Assembly: GCA_031385445.1 (NCBI GenBank)
Contig: JANNBM010000043.1
Coordinates: 1 to 64,000, forward strand
Length of the DNA: 64,000 bases
Direction: 5' to 3'
From: CAIYZT01 sp031385445
GTDB lineage: Bacteria > Pseudomonadota > Alphaproteobacteria > Rhodobacterales > Rhodobacteraceae
Part shown: piece by piece, positions 8,760-17,693 of the stretch
Layout: each line of letters begins with the position of its first letter
Position numbering within the stretch: the stretch's first letter is position 1
Translations under genes and position numbers: made by a program
Notes under the pieces: model-generated
What the model saw: only the letters and a program-made list of their open reading frames with translations
Databases searched by the model: none
Told to the model about the DNA's origin: nothing

Positions 8760-9119
8760 ATGACGGAACTTGCGTTCAAAGCCGCCTATGCTTCGGTGGT
8801 CGAAGACCCGGAGGAGGGGTTTTTGTTCATTGGGTTTGCCGAGGGCGAGAGCGAGGACGAAACCTATGTGCTGTTCCGCCAACCGCTGACGGGCGGGCCG
8901 GTTTGGTTTGAACTCGGCGACGAGGCGTTTGGGGCCGAGGATGCGCTGTTGTCGGTCAAACTGGCGGGCAAGGGGATGCAGATTGCGCTGCGGGCGGAGG
9001 TATCGGCCAAGTTCGGCTTTGCCAGCGGCGTGACGGTCGGGTTGGGCGGGTGCGAGGACAAGGACGAAGCCCTCGCGGCGCTGGCCGCGATGCTGGGCGC
9101 GGTTTGGCAGGAGGGGTGA
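8760..9119 (+). CDS. Hypothetical protein upstream of agmatinase
   Basis: The 119-residue acidic protein (MTELAFKAAYASVVED) alternates beta-type segments and has no signal peptide or recognised domain. Its stop abuts the ATG of the ureohydrolase gene with no gap, so it is translated in the same operon. Position suggests a link to the following genes, but no function is evident. Confidence 0.7.
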   Translation: MTELAFKAAYASVVEDPEEGFLFIGFAEGESEDETYVLFRQPLTGGPVWFELGDEAFGAEDALLSVKLAGKGMQIALRAEVSAKFGFASGVTVGLGGCEDKDEALAALAAMLGAVWQEG

Positions 9120-10106
9120 ATGTCAAAGGATCTGGGCGAAGAGTTGAACGACGCGGCGTTCCGGCGGTCGCAGCTGAAAGGGTCCTACCTTGAAGCGAGC
9201 TATGCCGGGGCCTTGTCGTTCATGCGCCGCAAATACAGCCGCGATCTGACCGGTGTGGATGTGGCGATCACCGGCATTCCGTTTGATCTGTCAGTGTCGA
9301 ACCGGCCCGGCACGCGGTTTGGCCCCGAAGCCATCCGCCGCGCCTCGGCGCAGCATGCCTGGGGGCCGGTCTGGCCCTGGCGGTTTGACCCGTTCGAGCA
9401 TCTTGCGGCGGTGGACTATGGCGATTGCGCCTTTGACTGGGGCCTGCCGCACGAAGCGGTGGCTGTAATCGAGGCGCATATCGCGGGGATCATTGCCACG
9501 GGGGCGGCGACGCTGGGCCTTGGCGGCGATCATTTCACCACCTATCCGACCTTGCGCGCCTATGCGGCCAAATATGGCCCGCTGGCGCTGGTGCAGTTCG
9601 ATGCGCACCGCGACGTGGAGCCCGATGCCGGGGGGCGGATCGACCACGGCTCGATGTTTTATTATGCGGTCAAAGAGGGAATCATTGATCCGGCGCGCTC
9701 GGTTCAGGTCGGCATCCGCACCTGTTTTACCGGCGAGCAGAGCCACGGGATGACCGTGCTTTACGCCGATCAGGTGCATCTGATGGCGGCGGAAGCGGTT
9801 GCGGCGGTGATCCGCGAAAAGATCGGCGCCGGGCCGGCCTATCTGACCTTTGACATTGATTGCCTTGATCCCTCGGCCGCGCCGGGAACTGGCACGCCGG
9901 TGCCGGGGGGGCTGAGCAGTTTTCAGGCCCTGCAGATTTTGCGGGCGCTGAAGGGGGTGGATTTTGCAGGGATGGACGTGGTGGAGGTGTCGCCGCCCTA
10001 TGATCACGCCGAGATGACGTCAAACGCCGCCGCGATGATCGCCGCCGAAATGCTGTGCCTGAAGGCCTGGGCCAAAGGCGCGCGGCCATTGCCGACGGAG
10101 GTATAG
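9120..10106 (+). CDS. speB: Agmatinase-like ureohydrolase
   Basis: Ureohydrolases cleave guanidino compounds to urea plus an amine; agmatinase gives putrescine. The 328-residue protein has the two-manganese site: GGDH (LGLGGDHFTTYP), DAHRD in VQFDAHRDVEPD, and DIDCLDPSAAPGTGTP. The canonical DAHTD is DAHRD here, a variant seen in relatives acting on other guanidino substrates, so guanidinobutyrase or a related activity is possible. It is immediately followed by, and probably coupled to, the DddQ-like cupin. Confidence 0.85.
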   Translation: MSKDLGEELNDAAFRRSQLKGSYLEASYAGALSFMRRKYSRDLTGVDVAITGIPFDLSVSNRPGTRFGPEAIRRASAQHAWGPVWPWRFDPFEHLAAVDYGDCAFDWGLPHEAVAVIEAHIAGIIATGAATLGLGGDHFTTYPTLRAYAAKYGPLALVQFDAHRDVEPDAGGRIDHGSMFYYAVKEGIIDPARSVQVGIRTCFTGEQSHGMTVLYADQVHLMAAEAVAAVIREKIGAGPAYLTFDIDCLDPSAAPGTGTPVPGGLSSFQALQILRALKGVDFAGMDVVEVSPPYDHAEMTSNAAAMIAAEMLCLKAWAKGARPLPTEV

Positions 10107-10700
10107 ATGCGCAGCGCGGGGATGCAGCGGTTTGTAGAGGCGCTGAAGGCCGCGTTCGACGCCGCCGCGATGGCGCCGCAGGCGCGGGCGGTGGTGGACC
10201 GGGTGTTCGCGGCGGCGCTGGTGGCGGGCGAAGGGGGCGCGCCTTTGGGCGAGGATCTGGCCGTGACTTCGCTGTTGCCCGCCGCGCTGGCGCCGCTTTT
10301 GGGGCGGGGGGATGCGCTGGGCGACTTGGCGGCGGCACTGGCGGCGCTGGCGCCTGATCTGATCTGGAGCACGCGCAAATCGGTGGGCAGCACGGCGAGC
10401 GCAGGGTTCGCTTCGGCCCATGCCAACTGCTTTGTGATGGGGCCGGGCGGGATGGAGGCGCGGGGCGATATCTGGATCGGGATCAGCCTGATGGCGTCAG
10501 GGTGCCGCTATCCCGACCATGACCATGCGCCGGAGGAGGTTTATCTGGCGCTGTCGCAGGGGGAGTTTTGGCACGGCGATGCGCGCTGGACACATCCCGG
10601 AATGGGCGGCGTGGTGCATAACATCCCCGGCATCCGTCATGCGATGCGGGCGGGCGATGCGCCGTTTTTGGCGATCTGGGTCCTCCCAATTCAGGGCTGA
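10107..10700 (+). CDS. DddQ-like cupin (DMSP lyase family)
   Basis: The 197-residue protein has an N-terminal helical half and a C-terminal cupin. Cupin motif 1 is YPDHDHAPEEVYLALSQGEF (His-x-His, Glu and a Tyr) and motif 2 is HNIPGIRHAM. This pairing of a metal site with a Tyr after PEEVY matches the DMSP lyase (DddQ/DddL) group, which cleaves dimethylsulfoniopropionate to DMS and acrylate in marine Rhodobacterales. ATG 10107 follows the agmatinase stop directly and has a GGAGG site inside that gene. Other cupin activities are possible, and no acrylate genes are adjacent. Confidence 0.65.
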   Translation: MRSAGMQRFVEALKAAFDAAAMAPQARAVVDRVFAAALVAGEGGAPLGEDLAVTSLLPAALAPLLGRGDALGDLAAALAALAPDLIWSTRKSVGSTASAGFASAHANCFVMGPGGMEARGDIWIGISLMASGCRYPDHDHAPEEVYLALSQGEFWHGDARWTHPGMGGVVHNIPGIRHAMRAGDAPFLAIWVLPIQG

Positions 10701-11590
10701 ACGCGCAGCAGCGCGGCGACGCCCAAAAGAATGATGCCCATGCCGATCAGCTGGCGCGTCGTCGCCCGTTGCTGAAACCAATAGCGTGCAACGAGTTGGG
10801 CGAGGATCACCTCGACCAGTGCAAGGGTGCGCACGTTGGCGGCGGAGGTTAGCGAAAAGCCGATGAACCAGAACTCGGATGCGAAGGCGCCCAGAAACCC
10901 CGCGCCCAGCGACGCGCGCCAGACGCGGAACGGCCCCCAAAGCGCGGCGCGGTCGCGGGCGAGCATCCAGATCATCAAGGCGGTGGTTTGCACCGCCAGC
11001 GCGAGGGCCAGCGTCAGCGTGGCGCGCATCAGGAAACTGCCGCTGTCCAGCGACAGGATGCCGCCGCGAAACCCGATGGCGGCCAGACCAAAGCACAGGC
11101 CTGCAAGCATCCCCATCCCCGCAGGCCGCGCGCCCGAAAACATTGCACGCCCTTGGCCCGGTTTGACGGTCAGGATCACCACGCCCAGCACCGAAATGGC
11201 AATGGCGACGAGTCCGGGCAGCGTCAAAGCATCGCCAAGCAGAAACGCGCCGATCAGGGCGACGAGAACCGGTTCAATCTTCAGCCACGCCGTCGTGACG
11301 CCGAACGAGGCGGATTTCATCACTTGCAACATCAGCGCGGTGCCTGCGATCTGCGAAACGCCGCCGAATATGGTCCACCCAAGGGTGACGGGGTGCAGGG
11401 CGGGGATGGGTTCGGCTGTGGTCAGGTGCAGGGCCAAAAGGAAAATCAGCGCGAAGGGCAGGCCGAACAAAAACCGCACCTGCGTCGCGCCAATCGTGCC
11501 GAGGGCGGCGGTCAGCCCGGCTTGGGCGGCGTTGCGCCCGGTTTGGGCGAGCGCGCCAATCAGCGCGGCCATGGCCCAAAGCGGGATCAT
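10691..11590 (-). CDS. EamA/DMT-family transporter
   Basis: The 299-residue protein has ten hydrophobic helices in two homologous EamA halves, as in drug/metabolite exporters. The first half ends in VLGVVILTVKPG and the second in IGMGIILLGVAALL. The start overlaps the upstream aminotransferase stop by four bases, making it the last gene of the minus-strand operon. Its 3' end overlaps the DddQ-like gene by ten bases in convergent orientation. An amino-acid-like substrate is plausible from the neighbour. Confidence 0.88.
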   Translation of the reverse strand: MIPLWAMAALIGALAQTGRNAAQAGLTAALGTIGATQVRFLFGLPFALIFLLALHLTTAEPIPALHPVTLGWTIFGGVSQIAGTALMLQVMKSASFGVTTAWLKIEPVLVALIGAFLLGDALTLPGLVAIAISVLGVVILTVKPGQGRAMFSGARPAGMGMLAGLCFGLAAIGFRGGILSLDSGSFLMRATLTLALALAVQTTALMIWMLARDRAALWGPFRVWRASLGAGFLGAFASEFWFIGFSLTSAANVRTLALVEVILAQLVARYWFQQRATTRQLIGMGIILLGVAALLRVQP

Positions 11591-12804
11591 GCGGCCATCT
11601 CGGCTTTGATCAGCGCGCCAAGGCGGCGCATCCCCTCGTCAATTGCGGGTTCGGTGGCGCAGGAAAACGACAGGCGCAGGGTGTTTCCGTTGGACCCATC
11701 CGCAAAAAAGGCGCGGCCCGGCACGAAGGCCACCCGCTGCGTTTGCAGCGATTTGGCCAAAAGATCGGCCCCGTCCATATGTGCAGGCAGGGTCAGCCAG
11801 ACGAACATGCCGCCTTCGGGCTGGGTCCAGGTCACGCCCTGGGACATCTCGCGGGGCAGTGCCCGCAGCAGATGGTCGCGCCTGGCTTGATAGGTTTGGC
11901 GCAGGGTTGCGACATGGGCATCGAACCCGCGCGAGGCGACGTGGTGGGTGACGATCTGGTTGATCGTGGAGGAATGCAGATCGGCGGCCTGTTTCATCAG
12001 CACCAGCCGGCTGATCACCTCGGCCGCCCCGCAAACCCAGCCGACGCGCAGACCGGGGGCCAGCGATTTGGAGAAGGAGCCGCAATAAAGCGTGCGGCAA
12101 GCCTCGATGCTGCCTTTGCGGGCAATTTCAAGTGCGAGGATCGGCGGAACCGTCTGCCCGTCATAGCGCAGGGTCTGATAGGCGGCGTCTTCGACCACGG
12201 CGATACCCATCGCATCGGCCAGATCAAGCACTGCCTCGCGCGCGGCGCGGCCAAGGGTTTCGCCGGTAGGATTGGCAAAGTCGACCGACAGATAGGCGAA
12301 TTTGGCCCGCCCGCCTGCGGCTTTGGCCTGCGCGGTGAAATCGGCGCCCGTGCGGTTGGACAAAGGGTCAAGCCGGTCATAGCGCGGCTCGTAGGCGTTG
12401 AAAGCGCCGAGCGCGCCAAGGTAGGTGGGCCAGCCGACAAGCACGGTATCGCCGGGCGAGATCATCAGTTTGCCCAGATAATCCAGCGCTTGCTGTGAGC
12501 CGGAGGTGATCAGGACATTGCCAGCATCGCAAGGCACGCCCAGCGCCGCCATCTGCCCCGCGATCCATTCGCGCAGGGGTTTGTAGCCTTCTGACACCGA
12601 ATATTGCAGCGCGGCGGTGGCGGTTTCGTCGTTCAGCGCCTCGGCAAAGGCCGTGCGAAAAGCGTCTTTGGGGAAGAGCGCCGGGTCAGGAATGCCGCCG
12701 GCAAAGGAAATGATGTCCGGCTGATCGAGCAGTTTCAGCAGCTCGCGGATTTCCGAGGCTTTCATCCGCGAGGCCCTTGTGGCCAGAATCTGCTGCCAGT
12801 CCAT
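11587..12804 (-). CDS. PLP-dependent aminotransferase, 2-aminoadipate/MocR-like fold type I
   Basis: The 405-residue enzyme has fold-type I hallmarks: ITSGSQQALDYLGKLM (cofactor phosphate region), SVDFANPTGET (the Asn-Pro contact), AYQTLRYDG and the Schiff-base lysine in GSFSKSLAPGLRVGWV. It most resembles the LysN/2-aminoadipate aminotransferase group, which is broad in substrate. A GGAGAG site precedes ATG 12804. It sits in an operon with an FAD-linked 2-hydroxyacid oxidase and three exporters, consistent with interconverting a hydroxy-, keto- and amino-acid. Confidence 0.87.
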   Translation of the reverse strand: MDWQQILATRASRMKASEIRELLKLLDQPDIISFAGGIPDPALFPKDAFRTAFAEALNDETATAALQYSVSEGYKPLREWIAGQMAALGVPCDAGNVLITSGSQQALDYLGKLMISPGDTVLVGWPTYLGALGAFNAYEPRYDRLDPLSNRTGADFTAQAKAAGGRAKFAYLSVDFANPTGETLGRAAREAVLDLADAMGIAVVEDAAYQTLRYDGQTVPPILALEIARKGSIEACRTLYCGSFSKSLAPGLRVGWVCGAAEVISRLVLMKQAADLHSSTINQIVTHHVASRGFDAHVATLRQTYQARRDHLLRALPREMSQGVTWTQPEGGMFVWLTLPAHMDGADLLAKSLQTQRVAFVPGRAFFADGSNGNTLRLSFSCATEPAIDEGMRRLGALIKAEMAA

Positions 12805-12875
12805 GACGCTCTCCTGCTGAATATGTGCGGAAATTGCGGGGGTTTCGCGGGTAAGTCAATACTAATGACCTAAAT

Positions 12876-14069
12876 TCAGTGGGGCCGGTCGAGCCACCAA
12901 AGCAGCGCCGCCCCTGTGATGCCGATGGCCGCGCCGAAGACCATGACGAGGGGATAGCCGGACAGAGCGGTGCCTGCGGCAAAGGCGGCAGCGGCGAGGA
13001 TATTGCCGATCAGCCCCTGCAGCGCCAAAAGCGCGGTACCGGTGCCGGGGCGGTTGGCCAGAAGGTCTTGCAGATAGGTGATTGGCACCGGAAGCAGAAC
13101 GCCGTGGGCGAGGGCGAGCGGCGCGATCAGCAGCCAGACCAGCGGGCTTGCGGCCAAAAGCGGCAGGCACAGCAGAAAAACCGCGCTCAGCGCCGATCCA
13201 AACAGGATCAGCGGCAGGCGCGCGATGTGGCGGCCGACAAAGGCCATCAGCAGGATGGCGGGCACTTCGGCCCCGGCAACGAAGCCGAAGAACAGGCCGG
13301 GATCAGAGGCGGGCCTGCCGCCGGTCTGGGTCAGGATCAGTGCAAGGGTGATCACGTACAGCGCGGGCATGGCGGCGACCGCGCCGAGCGCGAAAAGGCG
13401 CAGCGTCAGTTCGGGACGGGCCAATTCGCGCAGCGCCGCAGGCAGGGACAGGCCCGAGGGCGCATCATGCCAGCCTGCCGCGCTGTCCTTTGGCCAAAAG
13501 CGATAGACCAGCACGGCCATAAGCGCGGAAAAGCCCAAAGCCATCGGATAGACCATGATCAGCGGAACCCCGCGCGCAAGGGCCATGGACCAAAGCGGCA
13601 GCACCACCACAAACGGCAGCGAGATCGCGGCGCGGATGGCGGCGGTGATGGTGCGGCGGTCCTCTTCGGGGTAGCGGGCGGCGGCGAGCCTTGCGAGGGT
13701 GAAGATCTGGCCGAAAATGGTCGAGGCGACGGGGAAGATCAGGGTGTGAAAGAGGACAAACAGCGCTTGACTGGGGGCGACGGTCATCACGGCAAGGCCA
13801 AGCAGCGCAAAGGTACAGGTCGCGATGGCGATGCGGCGGCGGCTGGCCCTTTGGTCAGCGCGGATGCCGATCCAGACCGAAGCGACGACGCCCAGCAGCG
13901 TGGAAACGGCGAACACGGCCGCATAGCCGCGATCGCCAAGCGCAAAGGTCCGAACCGCCAGAAGCGCGACGAAGGGGCCGAATGTGGACCAGATCATGCC
14001 GTTCACGATCATCAGCCCGGTGGCGAGGCGCAAAACCGGATCGCGCCAAAGCAGCGCCAGCGCGTTCAT
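12876..14069 (-). CDS. MFS transporter, second of a tandem paralogous pair
   Basis: The start is set at ATG 14069 (MNALALLWRD) because it overlaps the upstream MFS stop as ATGA; the open frame extends further but that part is a shadow. The 397 residues form about 12 transmembrane helices. The loop 2-3 motif is GIRADQRASRRR. The sequence aligns by eye with the upstream neighbour over its whole length, including the late segment PITYLQDLLANRPGTGTAL. It resembles sugar-efflux (SetA-like) MFS proteins, but the substrate is unknown. Confidence 0.85.
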   Translation of the reverse strand: MNALALLWRDPVLRLATGLMIVNGMIWSTFGPFVALLAVRTFALGDRGYAAVFAVSTLLGVVASVWIGIRADQRASRRRIAIATCTFALLGLAVMTVAPSQALFVLFHTLIFPVASTIFGQIFTLARLAAARYPEEDRRTITAAIRAAISLPFVVVLPLWSMALARGVPLIMVYPMALGFSALMAVLVYRFWPKDSAAGWHDAPSGLSLPAALRELARPELTLRLFALGAVAAMPALYVITLALILTQTGGRPASDPGLFFGFVAGAEVPAILLMAFVGRHIARLPLILFGSALSAVFLLCLPLLAASPLVWLLIAPLALAHGVLLPVPITYLQDLLANRPGTGTALLALQGLIGNILAAAAFAAGTALSGYPLVMVFGAAIGITGAALLWWLDRPH

Positions 14070-15280
14070 TCCCCATCCTTTGGCATCAACCAGCCGCCCC
14101 GGTCGGCAAGCGCCAGCAGCGCCGCGCCGATCAGGGACAAAGCCGTGCCCATCACAGCCACGGACACCAGCCCCCAAGTGGCCATGCCGATGGCGAAACA
14201 CCCCGCGACCAGCGCGTCAGATACCAGCTTTTGCACGGCCATCAGGCTTGCGGCGGTGCCGGGCGCGCCTTGCATCAAGGTCTGGTAATAACTGATCGGC
14301 AAGGTGATCAGCGCGGTGCCGCCGAGCCCCGCAAAAAACGGCATGACCCAGATCAGCGGCGTGTCCGCGACGAAGGGCAGGGCCAAAAGGTGAATGGCAT
14401 AGGTCAGCGCCCCAAAGGCGATCAGATCGGCGCGGCGAAACCGGGCGATCACTCGGGGCAAGAGCAGCATAAACGGAATCTCCCATCCCGCGACCATGCC
14501 GACATACAGCGCCACATCCGACGCCCCGCGCAGCAGCGAGCCATCAAACACCAGGCTGATCGTGGCCATATAAATGCCGCCCATCGCATTGATCGCGCCC
14601 ATGCAGAAAAACCGCAGCGCAATATGCGGCCGCCCGATCTGCGCAATTGCGGCCCCAAGGTTCAGCCCCGAAGGGCGATCTTCCCATTCGGTCGCCCCAT
14701 CACGCGGCCAGCGAAAATAGATCAGTCCAAGGGCGCAGGCGCTGGCCATCGCAGCGGTGACATAGACATAAAGCTCGGATACGCCATTGCGAAAGGCAAA
14801 GGTCCACACCAACAGCATCACCACAAAAGCCGCCGAAAGCGCCGAGCGGATCACCGATTGGATGGCATCGGCCTGCGACTCAAATCCTTGGCTGGCAAGG
14901 CGGGTGAGGGCAAAGATTTGCCCGTAAAGCGGCTGCGCCAACGGAAGCAGCACCGCCGAGGTCAGCACCAGCGCCACAGGGCCAGGCACCAGAACCATCA
15001 AACCAACCCCAATCGCGCCCGCTGCCGCGCAGAACAACGCGGTCATGCGCCGGTTGGCCTTTTGATCGGCAAGAATGCCCAACAGCACCGCCGCCGCGAC
15101 ATTGACGCAGGAGGCGATCATCAGGATCAGCGCGAAATCACCGGGGCCAAGCCCGATACGCTTGATCGCAATCAAGGATTGATAGGGATAGACCGAAGCG
15201 TTGAAGGCGCCAAGGCAGGCAAGGGTCGCGAACAGGATGCGGAAAATCGGGGTGCGAAACACCAACAGGACCGTGTTCAC
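14066..15280 (-). CDS. MFS transporter, first of a tandem paralogous pair
   Basis: This is a 404-residue inner-membrane protein with about 12 helices. The loop 2-3 motif is GILADQKANRRM and the late segment is PISYYQTLMQGAPGTAASL, both paralleling the next gene. Four-base ATGA overlaps join it to the FAD oxidase upstream and its paralogue downstream, so all three are translated from one mRNA. The two could work as separate exporters or as a heteromeric pair. Confidence 0.85.
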   Translation of the reverse strand: MNTVLLVFRTPIFRILFATLACLGAFNASVYPYQSLIAIKRIGLGPGDFALILMIASCVNVAAAVLLGILADQKANRRMTALFCAAAGAIGVGLMVLVPGPVALVLTSAVLLPLAQPLYGQIFALTRLASQGFESQADAIQSVIRSALSAAFVVMLLVWTFAFRNGVSELYVYVTAAMASACALGLIYFRWPRDGATEWEDRPSGLNLGAAIAQIGRPHIALRFFCMGAINAMGGIYMATISLVFDGSLLRGASDVALYVGMVAGWEIPFMLLLPRVIARFRRADLIAFGALTYAIHLLALPFVADTPLIWVMPFFAGLGGTALITLPISYYQTLMQGAPGTAASLMAVQKLVSDALVAGCFAIGMATWGLVSVAVMGTALSLIGAALLALADRGGWLMPKDGE

Positions 15281-16698
15281 TTGGGCGCCGCCTGCGGAAT
15301 AACCTTGCCGGGGTTCATCCGGCCCTCGGGGTCGAGCGCGGCCTTGATCGCGCGCATCACGTCCAGTGCGACCGGCGACTTGCGCCGCGCCATCGACGGC
15401 AGCTTCATCAGCCCCACGCCGTGCTCGGCGCTGAACGAGCCGTTCAGCAGCGCCACCTCATCCTCCACCGCTTCGACAACCGCGTCGTGAAAGGCGTCGT
15501 CGTGCCGGGTCGGATAGACCGAGAAATGCAGGTTTCCATCGCCTAAATGCGAGACCATGACCGTCCGCGCGCCGCTGTCCATCTGCGCAAGGCGCGCGTG
15601 AATGCGGGCCTCGAACCCGCTGATCTGATCCAGCGGCAAGCAGATGTCGGTATCAATCGAAGGCTGGACGGCCTGCATCACCTCGGAGGCCAGCTCCCGC
15701 CGTTTCCACAGCGCCAGCCGCTGCGCATCCGACTGCGCGATTTCGGCGTCAAGGATCAGCCCCTCGTCCATCATTTCGGCAAGAATGGTTTGCAACAGCG
15801 TGGTGACGGGCAGTGCGCCATCCTCGCCGGGCAGCGCGTCATCGGGCCGGACCGCGCCAAGTTCGACCAGAATATTGACCGGCTCGATCGGATCAAACGG
15901 CTGGCGGATGTCGGGGCGGACCTGCGCAAGGCGGTGCATATAGGTGGCAGGCATGTATTCAAACGCCTCCACCATGCCGCCCGTCGCCGCCTGCAACCGG
16001 TTCAAAAGCACCAAAGCGTCCGGCAATGACCGCGCGGCCAGCATCGCAGTGGCATAGGCGCGGGGTTTGGGCACCAGTTTCATCACCGCCGCCGTGATCA
16101 CCCCCAGCGTGCCTTCGGCCCCGATGAACATCTGTTTCAGATCATAGCCGGAGTTGTCCTTGTGCAACTCGCTCATCAGGTTCAGCACCCGGCCATCGGC
16201 CAGAACCACCTCCAGCCCCAGACAAAGCGCGCGGGTGGAACCATAGCGCAGCACGTTTGAGCCGCCCGCATTGGTGGACAGAACCCCGCCGATCATCGCC
16301 GATCCGCGCGCCCCGAACCACAGCGGGAAATACAGGCCCTGCGCCTCGGCCGCATCATGCAGGTTGGACAGGATCACCCCCGCCTCGACAACGGCGATCT
16401 TGGCATCCACCCGCAGATCGCGGATCCGCTGCAGCCGCTCGACCGACAGCATCAGCCCGCCAGTGTTGTGGATCGCCCCGGTGATGCCCGTGCGCCCGGC
16501 GCAGGGGATGACGGCGATCTTGTGGCGCGCGGCGATTGTCAGAACGGCGGCAACCTCATCCGTCGATCCGGGGCGCACAACGAGGGCGGGATGCGAGGTA
16601 TAATGGGTGGTGGGATCGTCCTGATACCGGACCATGTCCGCGCCTTGCAGCACATGAGCGGCCCCCAGCGCGGCGGTCAGATCGGCGATAAGGGACAT
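15277..16698 (-). CDS. FAD-linked 2-hydroxyacid oxidase/dehydrogenase (GlcD/D2HGDH type)
   Basis: The chosen start is ATG 16698 (MSLIADLTAAL), giving 473 residues. The N-terminal FAD-binding PCMH domain shows IPCAGRTGITGAIHN and the loop GGVLSTNAGGSNVLRYG. The C-terminal half has the metal-site signature HLGDGNLHFSVYP and then EHGVGLMK, as in D-lactate, glycolate and D-2-hydroxyglutarate dehydrogenases. It oxidises a D-2-hydroxyacid to a 2-oxoacid using FAD. It heads an operon with two MFS transporters, an aminotransferase and a DMT exporter. Confidence 0.88.
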   Translation of the reverse strand: MSLIADLTAALGAAHVLQGADMVRYQDDPTTHYTSHPALVVRPGSTDEVAAVLTIAARHKIAVIPCAGRTGITGAIHNTGGLMLSVERLQRIRDLRVDAKIAVVEAGVILSNLHDAAEAQGLYFPLWFGARGSAMIGGVLSTNAGGSNVLRYGSTRALCLGLEVVLADGRVLNLMSELHKDNSGYDLKQMFIGAEGTLGVITAAVMKLVPKPRAYATAMLAARSLPDALVLLNRLQAATGGMVEAFEYMPATYMHRLAQVRPDIRQPFDPIEPVNILVELGAVRPDDALPGEDGALPVTTLLQTILAEMMDEGLILDAEIAQSDAQRLALWKRRELASEVMQAVQPSIDTDICLPLDQISGFEARIHARLAQMDSGARTVMVSHLGDGNLHFSVYPTRHDDAFHDAVVEAVEDEVALLNGSFSAEHGVGLMKLPSMARRKSPVALDVMRAIKAALDPEGRMNPGKVIPQAAPK

Positions 16699-16912
16699 GT
16701 CACGGCTCCAGAACACGCTGGGCATTGATCGCGCTGTCCGTGCCAAACTTCAAGCCGATGCGTGACCGCAAACGGTGCCAATAAGCAGTTTGTTGAAGCG
16801 ATATGTCCTTCGGTGAAAGCAAAGACGCTCCGCCGGGGAACTTTTTTGGACCACAGTGAAGGCGATATGGTCTTTGTCTTCAATGTGGTCCCAAATATCC
16901 TGGGGCAGAGCG
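16699..16912. other. Intergenic stretch, no gene supported
   Basis: Between the FAD oxidase start and the terminator hairpins I see only short readings in all frames. One 18-codon plus-strand frame starts at 16803 but has no ribosome site and no family I recognise. The promoter of the oxidase operon should lie here. Confidence 0.5.
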
Positions 16913-16955
16913 GGGATTTTTCGCAGAAAATCCCTGCGAGGGGGCGGCGCCCCCC
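16913..16955 (-). terminator. Tandem hairpins downstream of tesA
   Basis: GGGATTTT (16913-16920) pairs with AAAATCCC (16927-16934) around a TCGCAG loop. Next to it GGGGGC (16940-16945) pairs with GCCCCC (16949-16954). They lie just past the tesA stop on the minus strand and probably terminate it. Confidence 0.6.
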
Positions 16956-16994
16956 TTGTTGGTGATCGGGCTTGCGCGTCAGCGCTCCGTTGGA

Positions 16995-17693
16995 TCAACC
17001 GCCAGTGGTGCGGGCGGCGGCGATCAACGCGTGCAGCTTTGGGCCAAGCCCCGCGACGATCAGCTTCACCCCGGCAGCGTTGGGATGAATGCCGTCGGCC
17101 TGCATGTAATCGCGCAACGAGGCGGCATCCCCGGCGGCGGCCCTGAGCGGCGAAAAGAAATCGCTGAACAAAAGCGCGCCGTACTGTGTGGCGAGGTTGG
17201 GATAAATCGCGTCGAACTCTGATTTATAGTCCGGCCCATAGTTGTTTGGCGCGGCCATTGACACCAAAAGCACCGGCAGACCCCGCTCGCTCGCGGCTTT
17301 CAGGATCGCGTCAAGGTTCGCCCGCGCCTCGGCCGGAGGCAGGCCGCGCAGCATGTCATTGCCGCCAAGGGTCACGATCAGGGCCTGAACATCGGGGGTC
17401 AGCGTCCAGTCCAGACGCGACAACCCACCCGCCGTTGTATCCCCCGAAACTCCGGCGTTTATCACCGTCACCTCATCGCCCGCCGCCTGCGCCCAAGCCT
17501 GCAACTGCGGCACGAGGCCGTCTTCGGGCGGCAAGCCAAAGCCCGCCGTCAGGCTGTCGCCCAAAGCCGCGACGATCACAGGCTCGGCATTGATTGCAGT
17601 TGCAGCAAAAAAGGCCACCAACAGCGCGAGGGCGCCATTGCGCAACGCCGAGATTGGCACATATCTGACGAGTATCGGTTTAAGGTGGAACAT
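16995..17693 (-). CDS. tesA: Arylesterase / lysophospholipase, SGNH hydrolase (TesA-like)
   Basis: The 232-residue protein has an N-terminal hydrophobic signal (ALALLVAFFAATAINA) and so is likely periplasmic. The SGNH blocks are all present: block I GDSLTAGFG with the nucleophile Ser, block II the Gly in NAGVSGDTT, block III GGND, and block V DGIHPN with the catalytic Asp and His. It hydrolyses acyl or aryl esters. The start codon overlaps that of divergent ybbA at CATG (17691-17694). The same divergent tesA-ybbA-ybbP order is found in E. coli. A GTG at codon 12 is an alternative start. Confidence 0.9.
   Translation of the reverse strand: MFHLKPILVRYVPISALRNGALALLVAFFAATAINAEPVIVAALGDSLTAGFGLPPEDGLVPQLQAWAQAAGDEVTVINAGVSGDTTAGGLSRLDWTLTPDVQALIVTLGGNDMLRGLPPAEARANLDAILKAASERGLPVLLVSMAAPNNYGPDYKSEFDAIYPNLATQYGALLFSDFFSPLRAAAGDAASLRDYMQADGIHPNAAGVKLIVAGLGPKLHALIAAARTTGG

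Noticed and set aside
12879..14288. A 469-codon plus-strand frame over the MFS genes
   Set aside because: Low-complexity Gly/Gln/Arg content without family motifs; the minus-strand MFS reading is clearly real.
16803..16859. An 18-codon plus-strand frame in the gap before tesA
   Set aside because: No ribosome site and no conservation evidence available.
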